Positions 26,459 through 35,738 of a DNA stretch of 64,000 bases are shown in pieces. Origin of the DNA: Pseudonocardiaceae bacterium. GTDB lineage: Bacteria > Actinomycetota > Actinomycetes > Mycobacteriales > Pseudonocardiaceae. Below the pieces are notes generated by a model, which saw only the letters and a program-made list of their open reading frames with translations, was not told where the DNA came from and did not search any database. The stretch spans positions 56,565-120,564 of the forward strand of contig WHSZ01000007.1 of NCBI GenBank assembly GCA_009379845.1. The letters run 5' to 3'. Both the position numbers and the translations under genes were made by a program. Positions within the stretch are counted from its first letter, which is position 1. Each line of letters opens with the position of its first letter.

Positions 26459-26853
26459 TCGTCCTGGATACCTCGGCCGTCGTCGAGTTCCTGGTGGGTG
26501 GAGATGCCGTAGCGGAGAGCGTGCGTGCTGCTTGCGTCGGTCAACGGCTGGCTGTACCGCATGCCGTCGACCTGGAATGTGCGTCGACTCTTCGGGGTTT
26601 GGTGCGTGGCAAGAAGCTGCCGGCCGATGAAGCCAGGCGTGCATTGGAGTTACTTGGGCGGATCAACTTAACCCGGTTCGATCATGTTCCGTTGCTGCCG
26701 CGGATCTGGGAGCTGAGGCACAACATGTGGCCGTATGACGGCGCGTATGTGGCATTGGCGGAGTTGTTAGACGCAGAGCTGGTGACGGTGGACAGCAAGT
26801 TGGCGGGTGTTCCCGGGCTCAAGTGCGCAGTCCGCAACCTACGCGCGGAATAG
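26455..26853 (+). CDS. PIN-domain toxin, VapC type
   Basis: A 132-residue PIN-domain ribonuclease with all four acidic positions: Asp5 in VLDTSAVVEFL, Glu41 in DLECAST, Asp95 in YDGAYVALAE and Asp113 in VTVDSKLAG. The GTG start overlaps the antitoxin stop by four bases. It resembles VapC toxins with short RHH partners, as in mycobacteria. It is a different lineage from the PIN toxin at 4721-5149. Confidence 0.9.
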   Translation: MIVLDTSAVVEFLVGGDAVAESVRAACVGQRLAVPHAVDLECASTLRGLVRGKKLPADEARRALELLGRINLTRFDHVPLLPRIWELRHNMWPYDGAYVALAELLDAELVTVDSKLAGVPGLKCAVRNLRAE

Positions 26854-26920
26854 GTCTCTACCGGTGGGCATCGGATGCGCCCCCATGCCGCTGCCCATAA
26901 ATTGAACGGCACGTTCGGCA

Positions 26921-27040
26921 TTAACCACGCTGCAGTAGGGGTCGACGTTTCGCGAGTCGGGCGAGCTGATCGGTGCGCTCCGCGTAGCGTTCTCGCCGCA
27001 GCGCGTCGACGACGGCCGCGCTGCGCTGCTACTGGATGAA
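26921..27040 (-). pseudogene. Possible antitoxin-like relic in an otherwise empty gap
   Basis: The 459 bp from 26854 to 27312 hold no convincing intact gene. On the minus strand at 27040-26921 one frame reads FIQ, an in-frame stop, then QRSAAVVDALRRERYAERTD and QLARLAKRR before TAA. The amphipathic, Arg/Glu-rich pattern resembles the end of small antitoxins, and it lies next to an intact toxin-antitoxin pair. There is no start codon. This is a weak, composition-based reading. Confidence 0.22.
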
Positions 27041-27312
27041 GGCGGGAACCAATCCGTTTCGTGTAGCGCAATACCGTGGGTCAGGCACTTCCTGGCGGTA
27101 TCCGGCGTCCGGCCCATCCCGCTGAGGCGAAATTCCCATGCATGGTTGGCCTGAATTAGCTCGAGTATTTCGCGGTTGACATTTCTGGCGCTGCGCTATT
27201 CGAAGCTGCCGAGGCGGAGTCGGCTACTCAAATTTGCTGAAATTCGCCGTGCTCGTGCGGCACGGCTTCTACGATCCGGCGCGTCGTACCGACGTCGAGC
27301 GAAAGGCTCCTT

Positions 27313-28128
27313 GTGATCGACATAGTGGAGACCGACGAAAGGCGAAAGAAGCCAAAGACTCCGCGGTGGCCCGGAAAGTTGTCGTTCGTCCTCCGCGCCG
27401 TGCTCGGTGCCACAATTCTGGTCATCGCTCTTCCTGCCTCGGCCTGGGCCGAGCCTCCGGAGGCACTCCCGTCCAGCGTTGCGGAGCCGGACGGCAAATG
27501 GCAACCGGCGTTCGACTATGACGGGGACGGCTGTTACCCCACCCCGGCCATAGGGCCCGACGGGGCGGTGGCCGAGGGGTTGGAAACCTCCGGTGCCGTT
27601 AACGGAAACTGCCACGATCAATCCGACCTCGACAATACGAATTCTTACGTTCGCGCCAAGTGCGATGAGAACGGATGGTGCGCGTACCTCTACGACCTGT
27701 ACTTCGAGAAAGATCAAGCCGTTGATGGCAGCGGCGCCGGCGGACACCGGCACGACATCGAACACGTCGTGGTGTGGGTGAATAACGATGAGGCGCAGTA
27801 TGTTTCGACGTCCGCACACGGCGATTTCTCTACCTACCCCAGCTCAGGGGTCGCGTGGGACGGGACGCATCCAAAAATCGTGTACCACAAGGATGGCGGT
27901 GGCACTCACGCGTTCCGCCTCGCGGGCAAGGATGAGGAGCCGGAGAATCACTACGGGACGTGGCAGTACCCCGCGCTGGTCAGCTGGAACAATTTCCCCG
28001 ACGGCATCCGGGACAAGTTGACGGGCGCCGATTTCGGCAGTGCCAGCCTCGGGATCAAGGACGGGAACTTCGAGGAGAACCTCGAGAAAGCCAAGCCGGG
28101 CGATATTGAATTCGATCCCTACGAATGA
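27313..28128 (+). CDS. Secreted NPP1-like (necrosis-inducing-protein family) protein
   Basis: A 271-residue protein with a basic N-terminus, a hydrophobic signal segment (~25-43, cleavage near ASAWA) and an NPP1/NLP domain. Visible family features are FDYDGDGCYP, four cysteines including one in NGNCHDQSD, YDLYFEKDQ and the signature heptapeptide as GHRHDIE (144-150), where most family members have GHRHDWE. GTG 27313 is preceded by AAAGGCTCCTT. Plant-associated NLPs bind sphingolipids and lyse membranes; actinobacterial homologues are mostly unstudied. The Trp-to-Ile change in the signature makes toxin activity uncertain. Confidence 0.8.
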   Translation: MIDIVETDERRKKPKTPRWPGKLSFVLRAVLGATILVIALPASAWAEPPEALPSSVAEPDGKWQPAFDYDGDGCYPTPAIGPDGAVAEGLETSGAVNGNCHDQSDLDNTNSYVRAKCDENGWCAYLYDLYFEKDQAVDGSGAGGHRHDIEHVVVWVNNDEAQYVSTSAHGDFSTYPSSGVAWDGTHPKIVYHKDGGGTHAFRLAGKDEEPENHYGTWQYPALVSWNNFPDGIRDKLTGADFGSASLGIKDGNFEENLEKAKPGDIEFDPYE

Positions 28129-28141
28129 CACCGCCTGATTC

Positions 28142-28158
28142 GAGTGGATCTTCCACTC
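28142..28158. terminator. Hairpin between convergent genes
   Basis: GAGTGGA-TCT-TCCACTC, a perfect 7-bp stem with a 3-nt loop, sits 14 bp after the NPP1-like stop and 17 bp beyond the end of the convergent DUF5131 relic. It may terminate both. Confidence 0.5.
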
Positions 28159-28175
28159 AGATGTGGCGGACGGGG

Positions 28176-28975
28176 TCACCGGTTGTGCGGTGCCGGGCCG
28201 GTGCGCAGGCCCGGTGGCAGCGGGGGCATCTCGTCCCACGTTCGCCCATCGAGCAGGCGGTCTCCGGCATTGCGTGTCCGGCCTCCCCATTGCTTGAACA
28301 GGAACGGGATGCCCGCGGCGACACAGCGATCGCGGATATCGCGCACCCAGTCGGCGCGCATCGGTCGATGCCGCGGCCCCGACTCGCCGCCGACGTAGAC
28401 CCAGTCGAGACCGCTGAGGTCGAGGGTGGGGAGTGGGCCGAGCAACGGCTGCAGGGAAAGGAAACGCACTGCGGCCGGGTGGCTCGGAGCGCCTCGGCGC
28501 GCCAGGCGTACCGATCTTCCTCGACCGTCGTTCCCCACCACACGTTGCCCACCGGCTCGGGCCGCGCGCCGCACAGGAAGGATCGCATCCGCCTCGGTCG
28601 CTTGGTGAGCACGAAGAAAGTGTGCCAGTGCGCCGATTCCATGGTCTCGACGACGTCGCAAAGGAAACCGTCGGGGATGGCCGGGTGTAACAAGTCGCTC
28701 ATCGAATCGACGAAAACCAGCCGGGGTTTCCGCCACCGCAGCGGTTGCCGGACCTTGTCCGGATGCAGCGTCACCGCGAACCCTGGGCCGCTGGTACGCG
28801 GATCGCCGTCGCGCTGATAGCGCGCGTTGCCCATCGCCTTGAGCCGCGCGGCGAAGCTCAACGCGTAGCAGTGGTCGCAGCCCGGACTGACAGTGTCGCA
28901 ACCCGTGGTGGGATTCCACGTCACCGACTCGATCTGCCCGTCGTGGACACGCTCATACCTCGGTCCCACCGGCAC
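28176..28975 (-). pseudogene. DUF5131 (phage Gp37/Gp68-like) gene, frameshifted
   Basis: The N-terminal ~165 residues are a good DUF5131 match: [20 protein letters not shown] with the three cysteines, [16 protein letters not shown] and [13 protein letters not shown]. At LRATRP the frame is lost, and the expected continuation ([35 protein letters not shown]) continues one frame over to a stop at 28176. Loss of one C in a short C/G run near 28475-28481 accounts for it. The start is a GTG at 28975 or just inside. DUF5131 proteins occur in phages and bacteria; a radical-SAM-like fold has been suggested. It may be a recent pseudogene or a sequencing error. Confidence 0.82.
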
Positions 28976-29082
28976 GTTCTCACCGTAGCGGGGAGAATGC
29001 GCCGGCGAGCAACGCCGATCCGACCAGCTCGTCTACCAGCCGGCGCCCACAAGATATCTAGATGTGGTAAGCAAGTAGTTGT

Positions 29083-30405
29083 ATGAAAAGAGCGAATCGG
29101 CCTCCGGACCCCAACGGTGCCGTGAGTCAACGCTCGGACGAGGCGCATGCCGTGACTGACGACGCTGACATCCCACCGCGCCGCACCGCGGAACGCGCGC
29201 GCGTGCGGGGTTCCTACCGGCTGATGTTCGACCCGGTGTTCGGCCCGTTCTTCTGGGGAAAGGTGCTGGCCTCGGCCGGTGTCTGGATCCACAACATCGT
29301 CGCTGCCGTTGTCGCCTACCAGCTCACCGGCTCGACGCTCGTGGTCGGCATCGTGACCGCGGTGCAGTTCGTGCCGCAGCTGCTGTTCGGGCCACTGGCC
29401 GGAAAGATGGCCGACCGGGGTGACGCCGTGCGGCAGATCGTGCTCGGCCGGATGCTCACCGCGCTCGGCTCGGGCGGCCTGGCCGCGTGGATCTGGCTGG
29501 CCGGCGGCCTGCCCGGCGCCGCACCGGTGATCGTGGCTTCACTGGTCGTTGGGCTCGGATTCGTCGTCGGTGGCCCCGCCACCCAGTCGATCGTGCCGTC
29601 CCTGATCAGGCCGGGCGAGATGGCGGCCGCGATGGCGCTGAACAGCGTCCCCATGACGCTGGCCCGCGCCGCGGGCCCGGCACTCGGCGCGGCCACGGCG
29701 ACCCAGCTCGGACCAGGGCCAGCCTTCGCGATCGCGGCGTCCGGGAACTTCCTGTTCGGGATCATCGTGTTCGCCATGCGGATCCGGCGCGATCACGAGC
29801 ACAGCAGCGACACGGACTTCTCGGTGCGCGCATCGCTGCGCCATCTCCGAACCGATCCCCCGCTTGCCCTGCTGCTGCTCGGCATCGCCGCGATCGGGAT
29901 CGGCGCCGATCCCACGCTGACGCTAACGCCCGCGATCGCCGCGAGCCTCGGTGGTGGTTCCAGTGTTGTCGGCTGGCTGGCTTCGGCGTTCGGGATCGGC
30001 GCCGGCGTAGGCTTCCTGGTGTTCGCGCCGCTGCACCGCTTGCTGACGCTGTCCCGGCTCAGCAGCGGCGGGCTGCTGATCATGGCCGCGGGTCTGCTCG
30101 CCCTCGCGGCGAGCCCGAGCCTGGTGCTGGCGCTCATCTCGTTCGGTGTGTCCGGCGCCGGTATGACGGTGGCGTTTACCAGCATCACCACGCAGATCCA
30201 GAACCGCTCACCGGACGCCCTGCGCGGGCGCATCATGGCCCTCTGGTTCGTCGGGTTCCTCGGCTCGCGCCCGCTCGCCGCTGGGCTCAACGGCTTTCTT
30301 GCCGATGTGCTCTCCATCGCGGCAGCCTTGCTGGTGACGGCCGGGATCACGCTGGTGGCCGCGTTCCTGTGCCGCCCGCGCAACCTGGACAGGCCCGTGC
30401 CGTAG
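29083..30405 (+). CDS. MFS transporter, EntS/MFS_3-like
   Basis: A 440-residue membrane protein with about eleven or twelve hydrophobic helices. The [19 protein letters not shown] first helix, the cytoplasmic [10 protein letters not shown] motif after helix 2, the [17 protein letters not shown] helix and the central [10 protein letters not shown] segment are typical of the MFS_3 (enterobactin-exporter-like) group. Proton-driven export of a small molecule is likely. The N-terminus before residue ~40 is hydrophilic and not conserved; a GTG start at 29122 or later is possible, since ATG 29083 has no good Shine-Dalgarno. It may be monocistronic. Confidence 0.83.
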   Translation: MKRANRPPDPNGAVSQRSDEAHAVTDDADIPPRRTAERARVRGSYRLMFDPVFGPFFWGKVLASAGVWIHNIVAAVVAYQLTGSTLVVGIVTAVQFVPQLLFGPLAGKMADRGDAVRQIVLGRMLTALGSGGLAAWIWLAGGLPGAAPVIVASLVVGLGFVVGGPATQSIVPSLIRPGEMAAAMALNSVPMTLARAAGPALGAATATQLGPGPAFAIAASGNFLFGIIVFAMRIRRDHEHSSDTDFSVRASLRHLRTDPPLALLLLGIAAIGIGADPTLTLTPAIAASLGGGSSVVGWLASAFGIGAGVGFLVFAPLHRLLTLSRLSSGGLLIMAAGLLALAASPSLVLALISFGVSGAGMTVAFTSITTQIQNRSPDALRGRIMALWFVGFLGSRPLAAGLNGFLADVLSIAAALLVTAGITLVAAFLCRPRNLDRPVP

Positions 30406-30535
30406 CGCCCTCGGCGGTTCGTTCACCTACATCGGTAGTCCCTGTCGCGGGCCGCACCAGCACCGTGCCAAGTTCAGCCCAACCGGTGCCCGCGCTGTTC
30501 TTGACTGATTCCAGAGACAGTAGTGCAGTGAAGGT

Positions 30536-30871
30536 ATGCCCCAGGGCAACGTGTCGATCGGCACGCGGTTGCGGGAGGCGGGGCTTCGGACGGCGGGGCC
30601 CCGGCAGGCGGTGCTGGGGTGGCGCGCCGAGCTTCGCACCGGCGACGATCTCCATCACCTTGGTTGCCGGGTGTTCGGTCGCATCGACGACGTCGAACGT
30701 GTCGCCGGCTTCCAGCTGTGCTTTATCCAGGGCCGGGATCGAGGGTTCGACGAGGCCGAAGCCGTGCTCTGGGGCATATGTGTTGATTGCTCGAGCGCGG
30801 CGGCGCCGAGCGCGACGTCGCCGTCAACTGATCCACCCACCACGAGGAGGCACGGCAATGACAGGGACTGA
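30536..30871 (+). pseudogene. Internally deleted FurA/CatR-type regulator upstream of katA
   Basis: The frame starting GTG 30551 reads [22 protein letters not shown], the first helix of a Fur-family protein. It jumps after GWRAELR straight to [20 protein letters not shown] and ends [16 protein letters not shown], the Fur C-terminal metal/dimer domain. About 50 residues containing the winged-helix recognition region are missing. The first CxxC has become CRVF. The frame then runs into the katA start. FurA normally represses the adjacent catalase gene. Deletion and position are read directly; loss of function is inferred. Confidence 0.75.
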
Positions 30872-32315
30872 GCGCAGGCCCACGACGACGGACGCCGGCA
30901 TCCCGGTAGCCAGCGACGAACACTCGCTCACCGTCGGACCGAACGGTCCGATCCTGCTGCAGGATCACTACCTGATCGAGCAGATGGCGAACTTCAACCG
31001 GGAGCGCATCACGGAGCGCCAGCCGCACGCCAAGGGTGCAGGTGCGTTCGGCAAGTTCGTCGTTACCAACGATGTCAGCGCCTACACCAAGGCTGCGGTG
31101 TTCCAGCCGAACACCGAGACCGACATGATGATCCGGTTCTCAACGGTCGCTGGCGAACGCGGCAGCCCGGACACCTGGCGCGACCCGCGCGGCTTCGCGG
31201 TGAAGTTCTACACCAGCGAAGGCAACTACGACATGGTCGGCAACAACACCCCGGTGTTCTTCGTTCGTGACCCGATGAAGTTCCAGCATTTCATCCGCTC
31301 GCAGAAGCGCCGGGCCGACACCAACCTGCGCGACCACGACATGCAGTGGGATTTCTGGACGCTGTCCCCGGAATCAGCGCACCAGGTCACGTGGCTGATG
31401 GGCGACCGGGGTATCCCGAAAACGTGGCGGCACATGAACGGCTACTCCAGCCACACCTACATGTGGGTGAACGCGCACGGCGAGAAGTTCTGGATCAAGT
31501 ACCACTTCAAGACCGACCAGGGCATCGGCTTCCTCACCGAACAGGAAGCCGAGCAGATCGCCGGCAGGGACGTCGACTACCACACTCGCGACCTGTACCG
31601 GTCGATCGAGCAGGGCGACTACCCGAGCTGGACGCTGTACGTGCAGATCATGCCGTTCGCGGACGCGGACAGCTACCGATTCAACCCGTTCGACCTGACC
31701 AAGGTGTGGCCGCACGGCGACTACCCGCTGCACGAGGTCGGCCGGATGACGCTGGACCGCAACCCGACCGACTTCCACACCGAGATCGAGCAAGCCGCGT
31801 TCGAACCCAACAACATGGTGCCCGGCGTGGGCCCCAGCCCGGACAAGATGCTGATCGCCCGGCTGTTCTCCTACGCCGACGCGCACCGCGCCCGCCTCGG
31901 CGTCAACTACAAGCAAATCCCGGTCAACGGGGCGAAAGTTCCGGTGCACAGCTACAGCAAGGACGGCGTGATGCGTGTCGAGAATGTCACGGATCCGGTC
32001 TATGCGCCCAATTCCAAGGACGGGCCACAGGCCGACACCGCCAACTACGGGGACAGTCCAGGCTGGCATACCAGCGGCGACATGGTGCACGCCCCGTATG
32101 CCCCGCATCGCGACGACGACGACTTCGTCCAGGCTGGCACGATGGTGCGTGAGGTACTGGACGACGCGGCGCGCGAGCGGCTGGTGTCCAATGTGGCCGG
32201 ACATCTCAGCAAGGGGGTGACGGAGCCCGTCCTGCAACGCGCTTTCGAGTACTGGCGAAACATCGACAAGGACGTCGGTGACCGCATCGAGACGGCGGTC
32301 CGGAGCCCCGGCTGA
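30858..32315 (+). CDS. katA: Monofunctional heme catalase
   Basis: A 485-residue small-subunit (clade 3 type) catalase that disproportionates H2O2. Essential residues are His57 in [13 protein letters not shown], Asn130 in [14 protein letters not shown] and the proximal heme ligand Tyr339 in [17 protein letters not shown] 30858 has GAGGAGG eight bases upstream; the frame is open far 5' but only the part from this ATG is catalase. A deleted furA-like gene lies directly upstream in the usual regulator position, so expression may be uncoupled from Fur-type control. A strong hairpin follows. Confidence 0.95.
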   Translation: MTGTERRPTTTDAGIPVASDEHSLTVGPNGPILLQDHYLIEQMANFNRERITERQPHAKGAGAFGKFVVTNDVSAYTKAAVFQPNTETDMMIRFSTVAGERGSPDTWRDPRGFAVKFYTSEGNYDMVGNNTPVFFVRDPMKFQHFIRSQKRRADTNLRDHDMQWDFWTLSPESAHQVTWLMGDRGIPKTWRHMNGYSSHTYMWVNAHGEKFWIKYHFKTDQGIGFLTEQEAEQIAGRDVDYHTRDLYRSIEQGDYPSWTLYVQIMPFADADSYRFNPFDLTKVWPHGDYPLHEVGRMTLDRNPTDFHTEIEQAAFEPNNMVPGVGPSPDKMLIARLFSYADAHRARLGVNYKQIPVNGAKVPVHSYSKDGVMRVENVTDPVYAPNSKDGPQADTANYGDSPGWHTSGDMVHAPYAPHRDDDDFVQAGTMVREVLDDAARERLVSNVAGHLSKGVTEPVLQRAFEYWRNIDKDVGDRIETAVRSPG

Positions 32316-32337
32316 CGGCCCGTGCGGTGCTGCTCAT

Positions 32338-32371
32338 GCGATCGGATGCGTTGCGGGGCGCATCCGATCGC
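32338..32371. terminator. Perfect 13-bp hairpin after katA
   Basis: GCGATCGGATGCG (32338-32350) pairs exactly with CGCATCCGATCGC (32359-32371) around an 8-nt loop, 23 bp after the katA stop and between convergent genes. There is no U-tract. Confidence 0.7.
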
Positions 32372-32376
32372 GCAGC

Positions 32377-32450
32377 CCATCACGGGACCGGCCATCGCGG
32401 GACCGGCCATCACAGGACCGGCCATCACAGGACCGGCCATCACAGGACCG
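32377..32450. repeat. 15-bp tandem repeat, 4.9 copies
   Basis: Units of CCATCACAGGACCGG run head to tail from 32377 to 32450. Units 3-5 are identical (the fifth lacks its last base). Units 1 and 2 differ at one or two bases. The array lies between the katA hairpin and the stop codon of the epoxide hydrolase. It has no spacers and is not a CRISPR. Confidence 0.9.
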
Positions 32451-32451
32451 C

Positions 32452-33606
32452 TCAGCGCAGGTCGTCGAAGAACTCGCGGATGTCGGTGGTGAGCAGCTCC
32501 GGTTCTTCCAGCGCGGCGAAGTGGCCGCCGCGCTCGACATCGGTCCACCGGACGATGGTGTTCTCCTGTTCGGCGTAGCGCCGGATGGCCACATCGTGCG
32601 CCAGCACCAGCACTCCCGTTGGCACACCGGAGTTTTCCTTTGCCGCGCCCCACGCCGATTGCTGCGCGTAGCCCACGTAGGCCGCGGAGCCCGCCGTTCC
32701 GGTCAGCCAGTACAGCATCACGTTGGTCAGCAACCGGTCGGCCTCGATGACCTCGTCCGGCAACGCGGTCCGCGGGTGCGTCCACTCGCGGAACTTGTCC
32801 ATGATCCACGCCAGCTGGCCGAGCGGGGAGTCAACCAACGAGTACGCGAGCGTTTGCGGCCGGGTGGACTGGATCGCGATATAGCCGAATTCGTCCCGCA
32901 TGAACGCTTCGATCCGGGCCACGCGATCTTGCTCCAACGGCGTCAACGACGCGCGCTCCGAGTCCTCGAGCGGCATCGGCGGCAGGCCCGGCCCGCCGTT
33001 CACGTGCACACCCACCACGTGCTCCGGTGCGACCCTGCCAACCTCGGGTGACACCGCCCCGCCGATGTCCCCGCCCTGGACGCCGTAACGCTGGTACCCG
33101 AGCCGCCGCATCAGCTCAGCCCACGCGCGGGCGATGCGCACCGTGTCCCAGCCGGCTTCGGACACCGGCCCGGAGAACCCGAAACCGGGCAGCGTCGGGA
33201 TCACCAGGTGGAACGCGGCCGCCGGGTCACCACCATGTGAGCGCGGATCGCTCAGCGGGCCGATCATGTCGAGGAACTCGACGACCGAACCAGGCCAGCC
33301 GTGCGTGAGCAGCAGCGCCACCGCGTCCGGCTCCGGGGAGCGCACGTGCAGGAAGTGAATGTTCTGACCGTCGATCTCGGTGGTGAACTGCGGGAACTCG
33401 TTCAACTCCCGCTCGGCCTTCCGCCAGTCGTACCCGTGCCGCCAGTGGTCGGCGAGCCCGCGCAGCCAGGACACCGGAACGCCGGTGTCCCAACCGTCGC
33501 CGGGCAGCGGGGCGGGCAGCCGCGCCGCGTCCAGCTTCGCGTGCAGCGCGTCCAGCTCGGCCTGTGAGATGTCGATACGGAAGGGGCTGATCTTGGCGTT
33601 TGTCAT
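32452..33606 (-). CDS. Epoxide hydrolase with EHN domain
   Basis: A 384-residue protein with the epoxide hydrolase N-terminal (EHN) domain ([38 protein letters not shown]) and an alpha/beta-hydrolase core. HGWPG at 102-106 forms the oxyanion hole, Asp180 in VQGGDIGG is the nucleophile, and His362 is in [11 protein letters not shown]. It would open epoxides to diols. The ATG at 33606 is preferred (AKISPFRI start); an in-frame start seven codons upstream lies in the promoter region shared with the divergent WYL regulator, which probably controls it. Confidence 0.9.
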   Translation of the reverse strand: MTNAKISPFRIDISQAELDALHAKLDAARLPAPLPGDGWDTGVPVSWLRGLADHWRHGYDWRKAERELNEFPQFTTEIDGQNIHFLHVRSPEPDAVALLLTHGWPGSVVEFLDMIGPLSDPRSHGGDPAAAFHLVIPTLPGFGFSGPVSEAGWDTVRIARAWAELMRRLGYQRYGVQGGDIGGAVSPEVGRVAPEHVVGVHVNGGPGLPPMPLEDSERASLTPLEQDRVARIEAFMRDEFGYIAIQSTRPQTLAYSLVDSPLGQLAWIMDKFREWTHPRTALPDEVIEADRLLTNVMLYWLTGTAGSAAYVGYAQQSAWGAAKENSGVPTGVLVLAHDVAIRRYAEQENTIVRWTDVERGGHFAALEEPELLTTDIREFFDDLR

Positions 33607-33668
33607 AGCAGCAACGCTAGGCACCAATTAGGTCCAAATCGGCCCTAAGTAGCTGACAGAATCGAAGA

Positions 33669-34634
33669 ATGTTGGAAACGTCGGCGCGGTTGCTGCGCCT
33701 GCTGTCCCTGCTCCAGACGCCGCGAGCGTGGAGCGGCACCGAGCTGGCCGCCCGGCTCGAGGTGGATACCCGCACCGTGCGGCGCGATATCGACAAGCTG
33801 CGCGAGCTCGGCTACCCGGTGCACGCGGCGCGCGGGGTGTCCGGGTACCGGCTCGGAGCGGGTAGCGCCATGCCGCCGCTGCTGCTGGACGACGAGGAGG
33901 CCGTCGCGGTCGCCGTCGGGTTGCGAACCGCGGCCAGCGGCACCGTCACCGGCATCGAGGATTCCTCGGTGCGCGCGCTCGGCAAACTCGACCAGGTGCT
34001 GCCAAGCCGGCTGCGGGCCAGGGTCGGCATGCTCAGCTCGGTCACGGTGTCCATGCCGGCCGGTGGCCGGACGGTCGACCCGGACACGCTCATCGCCATC
34101 GCCGCCGCCTGCCGCACGCACGAGCGGCTGCGTTTCGACTACGAAACCCACGACGGAACCCCGAGCGTGCGGGACACCGAACCACATCGCCTGGTGCACA
34201 GCGGCCGTCGCTGGTACTTGATCGCCTGGGACGTCGAGCGCGGTGATTGGCGTAACTACCGGGTCGACCGGCTGCGCCCGCGCACTCCCACCGGGCCGCG
34301 CTTCACCCCGCGCGAGCCACCGTCCAAAGATCTGGCCACCTACACCTCACGGGGGATCACAGACCGGGTGTACGGCTATCACGGGCGGTTCACCCTGCAC
34401 GTGCCGATCGACGTGGCCGCCGCCAAGGTCCCGCCCACCGTCGGCACCCTGGAAGCCGTCGACGAGCACAGCTGCGTGCTGCGCATCGGATCGAACTCGC
34501 TGGACGAGCTCGCCGTCTACGTCGCCACCTACGGTTTCTCCTTCGAGGTGCACGAGCCGCCCGAGCTGGTCGAGCACATCCACACGCTGACCGCCCGGCT
34601 CGCCGAGTCTGTCGGCCACGCCGACCTGACGTAG
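33669..34634 (+). CDS. WYL-domain transcriptional regulator (YafY type)
   Basis: A 321-residue regulator. The N-terminal HTH (LLRLLSLLQTPRAWSGTELA, TRTVRRDIDKLRELGYPV) is followed by a WYL domain with RRWYLIAWDVERGDWRNYRVDR, the ligand or nucleic-acid-sensing part, and a C-terminal WCX-like extension. It is divergent from the epoxide hydrolase with a 62-bp gap, so cross-regulation is likely. The ATTAGGTCC and GGCCCTAAG segments within the gap form an imperfect inverted repeat that could be the operator. Confidence 0.88.
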   Translation: MLETSARLLRLLSLLQTPRAWSGTELAARLEVDTRTVRRDIDKLRELGYPVHAARGVSGYRLGAGSAMPPLLLDDEEAVAVAVGLRTAASGTVTGIEDSSVRALGKLDQVLPSRLRARVGMLSSVTVSMPAGGRTVDPDTLIAIAAACRTHERLRFDYETHDGTPSVRDTEPHRLVHSGRRWYLIAWDVERGDWRNYRVDRLRPRTPTGPRFTPREPPSKDLATYTSRGITDRVYGYHGRFTLHVPIDVAAAKVPPTVGTLEAVDEHSCVLRIGSNSLDELAVYVATYGFSFEVHEPPELVEHIHTLTARLAESVGHADLT

Positions 34635-34730
34635 GCGGGCCAGAACGCGGCGGCGGTGTTTCGTGGCTGGGATGATGGGTGACAGAGGGCGTGAGCCCGG
34701 CCTGTCGAAGAGTTTGGGGTGATAGCCGCG

Positions 34731-35708
34731 ATGCCTGTGCCAACAGATCCGGAGACGGGGGAGTTCGTACGCGCACCGAACGCGTTCGATGCACGGATCA
34801 CGAGGGACGGGCGGGATGGCTGGCCCGTGGAGCCGGGGCGATACCGCCTGGTGGTCAGCTACGCCTGCCCGTGGGCGAGCCGCGGATTGGTCGTGCGCAG
34901 GCTGCTGGGGTTGGAGTCCGCGCTTTCGGTCGCGGTGGCCGATCCGATCCAGGATGAGAAGAGCTGGCGGTTCACCCTCGACCCCGATGACCGCGACCCG
35001 GTGCTGGGGATCAAGTACCTCGCCGAGGCGTATTACGCCGCGGACCCCGGGTACGACGGCGGCATCAGCGTGCCGGCCATGGTGGACATCCCCAGCGGCA
35101 AGCTGGTCACCAACGACTACCCGAACATCACGCTGGATCTCGACACGGAGTGGGTCGAGCACACCCGGCCGGGCGCGCCGGATCTGTACCCGGAGAAGCT
35201 GCGCGACGAGATCGACGCGGTGAACGCGGGAGTGCACGCCGACGTCAACGCCGCGGTGTACGAGGCCGGGTTCGCGTCCAAGCAGCGCGCCTACGAGGAC
35301 GCCTACCGCCGGCTGTTCGCGAAGTTCGACGAGCTGGAGAATCGGCTGTCCGCCCAGCGCTACCTGGTCGGTGATCAGATCACCGAGGCGGACATCCGGC
35401 TGTTCACCACGCTGGTCCGTTTCGACGCCGTGTATCACGGTCACTTCAAGTGCAACCGAAACAAGCTGACCGAGCTGCCGGTGCTGTGGGCGTACGCGCG
35501 GGATCTCTTCCAGACACCCGGATTCGGCGACACGGTCAACTTCGACCACATCAAGCGGCACTACTACCAAGTGCACCAGGACATCAACCCGACCGGCATC
35601 GTGCCGGCCGGCCCGGATCTGGCCGGCTGGTACCAGCCGCACGGCCGGGAATCCCTTGGTGGCAGGCCGTTCGGCGACGGCACGCCGCCTCACGAGGCGG
35701 CTGCCTAA
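34731..35708 (+). CDS. Glutathionyl-hydroquinone reductase-like GST (YqjG/ECM4 family)
   Basis: A 325-residue protein of the omega-like GST group that reduces S-conjugated hydroquinones. The catalytic Cys46 is in YACPWASR, where most relatives have CPWAHR. The substrate region DIPSGKLVTNDYPNITLDL and the C-terminal helical domain (AQRYLVGDQITEADIRLFTTLVRFD, YAVYHGHFKCN-type segment, FDHIKRHYY) are well kept. Actinobacteria lack glutathione as main thiol, so mycothiol conjugates are the probable substrate (inference). A GTG at 34719, four codons upstream, is an alternative start. Confidence 0.87.
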   Translation: MPVPTDPETGEFVRAPNAFDARITRDGRDGWPVEPGRYRLVVSYACPWASRGLVVRRLLGLESALSVAVADPIQDEKSWRFTLDPDDRDPVLGIKYLAEAYYAADPGYDGGISVPAMVDIPSGKLVTNDYPNITLDLDTEWVEHTRPGAPDLYPEKLRDEIDAVNAGVHADVNAAVYEAGFASKQRAYEDAYRRLFAKFDELENRLSAQRYLVGDQITEADIRLFTTLVRFDAVYHGHFKCNRNKLTELPVLWAYARDLFQTPGFGDTVNFDHIKRHYYQVHQDINPTGIVPAGPDLAGWYQPHGRESLGGRPFGDGTPPHEAAA

Positions 35709-35738
35709 TGGGATCAGATCGGCGTTTCTTCGCTGGCT

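Noticed and set aside
30347..30658. A minus-strand ORF upstream of katA as a regulator
   Set aside because: Its sequence is low-complexity Pro/Arg/Gly. The plus strand of the same stretch shows the recognisable Fur remnant.
29487..30857. Long 5' extension of the catalase reading frame
   Set aside because: The extension is the shadow of the MFS gene in another frame and shows no catalase-type sequence. The Shine-Dalgarno and homology place the start at 30858.
32377..32450. Short repeats considered as a CRISPR array
   Set aside because: The 15-bp units are directly adjacent with no spacers, and no cas gene is present.
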